A stretch of 64,000 nt of DNA. It comes from Verrucomicrobiota bacterium (GTDB taxonomy: Bacteria; Verrucomicrobiota; Verrucomicrobiia; Limisphaerales; J093). The position numbers and the translations under genes are program-made. How positions within the stretch are numbered: position 1 is the stretch's first letter; every line of letters begins with the position of its first letter. The notes beneath the pieces are model-generated. The model had not been told where the DNA came from, searched no databases, and saw only the letters and a list, made by a program, of their open reading frames with translations. Location: NCBI GenBank assembly GCA_022710935.1, contig JAKLFY010000024.1, positions 1-64,000 on the forward strand, given 5' to 3'. Of the stretch, positions 61,794-64,000 are shown piece after piece.

Positions 61794-63065
61794 TTACTTC
61801 GGAAGGCCTGTTTCGATCACCTCAGCGCCTTTGACCTTGCAGGGTCCTGAGATGTTCTCCGCAAAGCTGACGTGCTGTAACCGCAGCAGCCCGGTGCCTT
61901 CGTCGCCTTGGGTGAGATTCAGGCCGTATTTCTTGCTCTTGAGGATTGTGGAATTAACGATGCGCACGGCAACATCGCCCGGACCGATCTCCTCCACCTG
62001 CATCCCGTCATCCGTGTTGTTCTCCAGGTACGCATTGTGCAGTTCGACTTCCAGGTCCCCGCCATCGCTCTCGTCCAACTTGACGCCTTCCTTCTTGTTG
62101 CCGATGGCGATGATTTGGCTACACACCGCCTGGATATTGCCGTCCCCGGTTTCCTCGGCAGTTAGACCTTTGTCGACGTTGTCGTTGGCCGTGACCTGGC
62201 TGAACAAAGCGAAAAGGCTCCCCGTTCCGTCCTCATTCAAGTCCGTCGCCTCGTCGCCGTTGCCATCGAGCCGGCAGTCAACCATTAAGGCCACGATGTC
62301 ACCGTCCCCCGCCTCGTCGACATCGATGCCATCTTCCAGGTCTTCGATGTCGAGGAAACCGTTCTCGATGAAATCCGAGTGCAGGACTTGGACGAGAACA
62401 TCTCCCGAGTCTCCTTCGTCCAATTCAACCCCGTCAGCCCCGTTGGCCTCAAACAGGCACTGCTTGAACGAAGCCGAGATATTGCCCGGTCCCCGCTCAT
62501 TGACACGCAGGCCGTCGTTGTCGATTGCCCCTGTGCCGTTCGCTGTCACGACACAGCGCTGCGCGTTCAACAGCACACCTGCCGGTGACCCCAGTGAGTC
62601 GTCGATCAGGAGACCAAACAGGCTGTTGCCAGTCAGGATCACCTCCCAAAGATCGACTCGCACCTCTCCCCCAGCCTCCGCGGGAATACTCACCACGATC
62701 CCGTTCGCGTGACTTCCAACCAGGATTAACCGGCTGATTTCCAACCAACCTCCTCCCGTGGCTGCAAACAGATCGAACGCTTCGCTGCCGGCGGCAGTAA
62801 GTGTCGCCTCGTGTCCGTCGATCCTCAGCGCCTGAGTGCCGTCAAAGGTGACGGTGCTTTGGAGTCCAATGGATCCAAGACCGCGAGCGAATGTGATCCA
62901 GTTGACTGAAGTATCTCCATTCGCAGCCGTGATCGCCTCGCGAAAAGAGCCCGGTCCGGAATCGCTGTTGTTTGATACCCAGATCCCTCGGGCCACGGCG
63001 TTGCTTGCCAAAACGGCAAGTGCGCAGGCCGTTCCGAGGGTGACGAACCGATGTCTGTGTTTCAT
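61794..63065 (-). CDS. Exported acidic right-handed beta-helix protein
   Basis: This 423-residue protein has a signal peptide (RFVTLGTACALAVLASNAVA). After an N-terminal cap (GIWVSNNSDSGPGSFREAI, the usual opening of CSLREA/parallel beta-helix proteins of PVC bacteria), residues 170-410 consist of about eight coils. They contain DGLRVNERGPGNISA, DGVELDEGDSGDVLVQ, DGIDVDEAGDGDIVA, ATDLNEDGTGSLFA, GVKLDESDGGDLEVE and DGMQVEEIGPGDVAV. Each coil has a stack of Asp/Glu residues that could bind Ca2+. It is a surface or secreted structural/adhesive protein with no clear catalytic site. Confidence 0.9.
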   Translation of the reverse strand: MKHRHRFVTLGTACALAVLASNAVARGIWVSNNSDSGPGSFREAITAANGDTSVNWITFARGLGSIGLQSTVTFDGTQALRIDGHEATLTAAGSEAFDLFAATGGGWLEISRLILVGSHANGIVVSIPAEAGGEVRVDLWEVILTGNSLFGLLIDDSLGSPAGVLLNAQRCVVTANGTGAIDNDGLRVNERGPGNISASFKQCLFEANGADGVELDEGDSGDVLVQVLHSDFIENGFLDIEDLEDGIDVDEAGDGDIVALMVDCRLDGNGDEATDLNEDGTGSLFALFSQVTANDNVDKGLTAEETGDGNIQAVCSQIIAIGNKKEGVKLDESDGGDLEVELHNAYLENNTDDGMQVEEIGPGDVAVRIVNSTILKSKKYGLNLTQGDEGTGLLRLQHVSFAENISGPCKVKGAEVIETGLPK

Positions 63066-63471
63066 ACGTTTGACTGATTGTTCGACTCGGCGCACGATGT
63101 GGCCTGCCTCATCTCCTCGACGGGCCCCAAAGCGTTTGGTCGACTATCTCTTCGCACACCGATGTTCTACCGGCCTCCGCCCCCTGTCCCCGCCGGCCGG
63201 AGGGACACCCAAAAGGCTCTTCACGATCCCGGCGCTGCCGCGCGGCGAATCGCAGCGTCCGGATGCATGGGTTCAAGAGATCTCTCTCGCTCATTCTACC
63301 TAACCGCAGAGCTGTCCACTCCTATTCTGAAGCAAAAGCGCGCAAAGGTAACGGGCTGCGACGCGTTTGGTGGACGCACGCGTCAGCACCAAGGCCCCGC
63401 GCGGCCGAACCGGCGGTTCCGAAGGGCGGAATTGCGCTTGAATTAGCGACGAGAAGGCCTAGAAGTGCTCC
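63066..63471. other. Intergenic region, no gene seen
   Basis: This 406-bp divergent gap between the beta-helix gene (minus) and the sigma factor gene (plus) contains only short overlapping frames and no repeat from the families above. Promoters for both genes should lie here, but no convincing -35/-10 pair was identified. Confidence 0.6.
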
Positions 63472-64000
63472 ATGAGCGTGGGCAGCTCCACCGCCTGCAA
63501 GCACGATTCTGGGGGGACCGGTTTTGCGGCCACACAATGGTCGGTGGTTCTCAAGGCGGGTCGGTCTTCCTCATCGAGTGCTCAGGCGGCGCTGTCGGAG
63601 CTGTGCCGCGGTTACTGGTATCCCTTGTACGCTTATGTGCGCCGCCGAGGTTATGCGCATCACGAGGCCCAGGATTTGACCCAGGAGTTTTTCACCCGGT
63701 TTCTTCAGAAAGACTACGTGTGCCAGGCCGATCGGCAGCGGGGACGGTTTCGCACATTCCTGCTCACGGCGCTGGAGCATTTTGTGGCCAATGAGTGGGA
63801 CAAGCGCAACACCGTGAAACGGGGCGGGCGTTATCTCTTTGTCTCCTGGGAAGAACTACGCGCGGAGGACTGCTACGGGGCCGAGCCGTTCCATGACTTG
63901 ACACCCGAGAAGTTGTACGACCGGCGGTGGGCGCTCGCCCTCTTGGATCGTACGCTGAAGGCCTTGCGTCGTGAGCACGAAATCAGCGGCGACCTCGCAA
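63472..64000 (+). CDS. ECF-type RNA polymerase sigma factor (5' part)
   Basis: The gene is cut by the window end after 176 codons. Region 2 is clear: WSVVLKAG, ELCRGYWYPLYAYVRRRGY, EAQDLTQEFFTRFLQKDY and RGRFRTFLLTALEHFVANEWDKRNTVKRGG. This matches the ECF subgroup of Planctomycetota and Verrucomicrobiota that begins with ATQWSVVL, commonly followed by a Ser/Thr protein kinase gene with WD40 or TPR repeats. Region 4 and any downstream kinase lie outside the window. The start at 63472 is the first ATG upstream of region 2. Confidence 0.93.
   Translation, partial: MSVGSSTACKHDSGGTGFAATQWSVVLKAGRSSSSSAQAALSELCRGYWYPLYAYVRRRGYAHHEAQDLTQEFFTRFLQKDYVCQADRQRGRFRTFLLTALEHFVANEWDKRNTVKRGGRYLFVSWEELRAEDCYGAEPFHDLTPEKLYDRRWALALLDRTLKALRREHEISGDLA

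Overview
The window is GC-rich and looks like a chromosomal segment of a Verrucomicrobiota bacterium, most likely the Limisphaerales/Pedosphaera-type lineage. This is inferred from protein style, not from a marker gene. The clues are [11 protein letters not shown] and FTLIELL prepilin leaders with an H-X9-DG motif, several Tat-exported Gfo/Idh/MocA oxidoreductases, URO-D, ThuA, SUMF1, LamG and DUF4838 proteins, an ECF sigma factor of the planctomycete/verrucomicrobial type, and intergenic GAGCGTT/GAACGTT heptamer arrays common in that phylum.

Layout. 1-10.4 kb: the start of an exported protein (cut by the window edge), a large exported glycoside-hydrolase-like protein, a translationally coupled MerR/VIT-VWA pair, a GxGYxYP protein, then wrbA and a DUF2959 lipoprotein on the minus strand. 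10.7-18 kb, minus strand: an M28 peptidase whose start is obscured by a repeat, an FAD oxidoreductase, an H-X9-DG pseudopilin, and a three-gene operon (PD40 propeller, DUF2085 membrane protein, methyltransferase). 18.6-28.8 kb: an exported glycoside hydrolase facing a minus-strand run of four Gfo/Idh/MocA oxidoreductases, two URO-D-fold proteins and a second pseudopilin, probably for polysaccharide or sugar-derivative breakdown. 29-39 kb: a LamG/Ig surface protein, an MFS transporter, ThuA, SUMF1, PolX and a membrane-anchored EEP phosphatase/nuclease. 39.15-40 kb: tRNA-Leu(UAG) with a decayed tyrosine-recombinase fragment and a truncated BspA-like repeat gene beside it. 40.2-47 kb: tex, a DUF4838 protein with a membrane protein upstream, and a metallophosphoesterase. 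47.5-56 kb: a WD40/TPR signalling-type protein without a kinase domain, a PD40-thioredoxin fusion, and a divergent TPR/transglutaminase-like/Sel1 protein. 56.1-61.5 kb: a tightly coupled lipid operon (B12-type radical SAM, PlsC acyltransferase, Aas-like acyltransferase/acyl-ACP ligase, small ORF). 61.8-64 kb: an acidic beta-helix protein and the 5' part of an ECF sigma factor.

The most distinctive feature is a set of intergenic palindromic repeats. One family has arms reading (T)TAGCCCGCAT...ATGCGGGCTA(A). It lies exactly at gene borders and often supplies the stop codon of the adjacent gene. A second kind is 120 bp long with 14-bp terminal inverted repeats; its two copies have the same length and almost unrelated interiors, and both sit directly upstream of genes for exported hydrolases. 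No rRNA, CRISPR array, intact transposase or phage module was seen.
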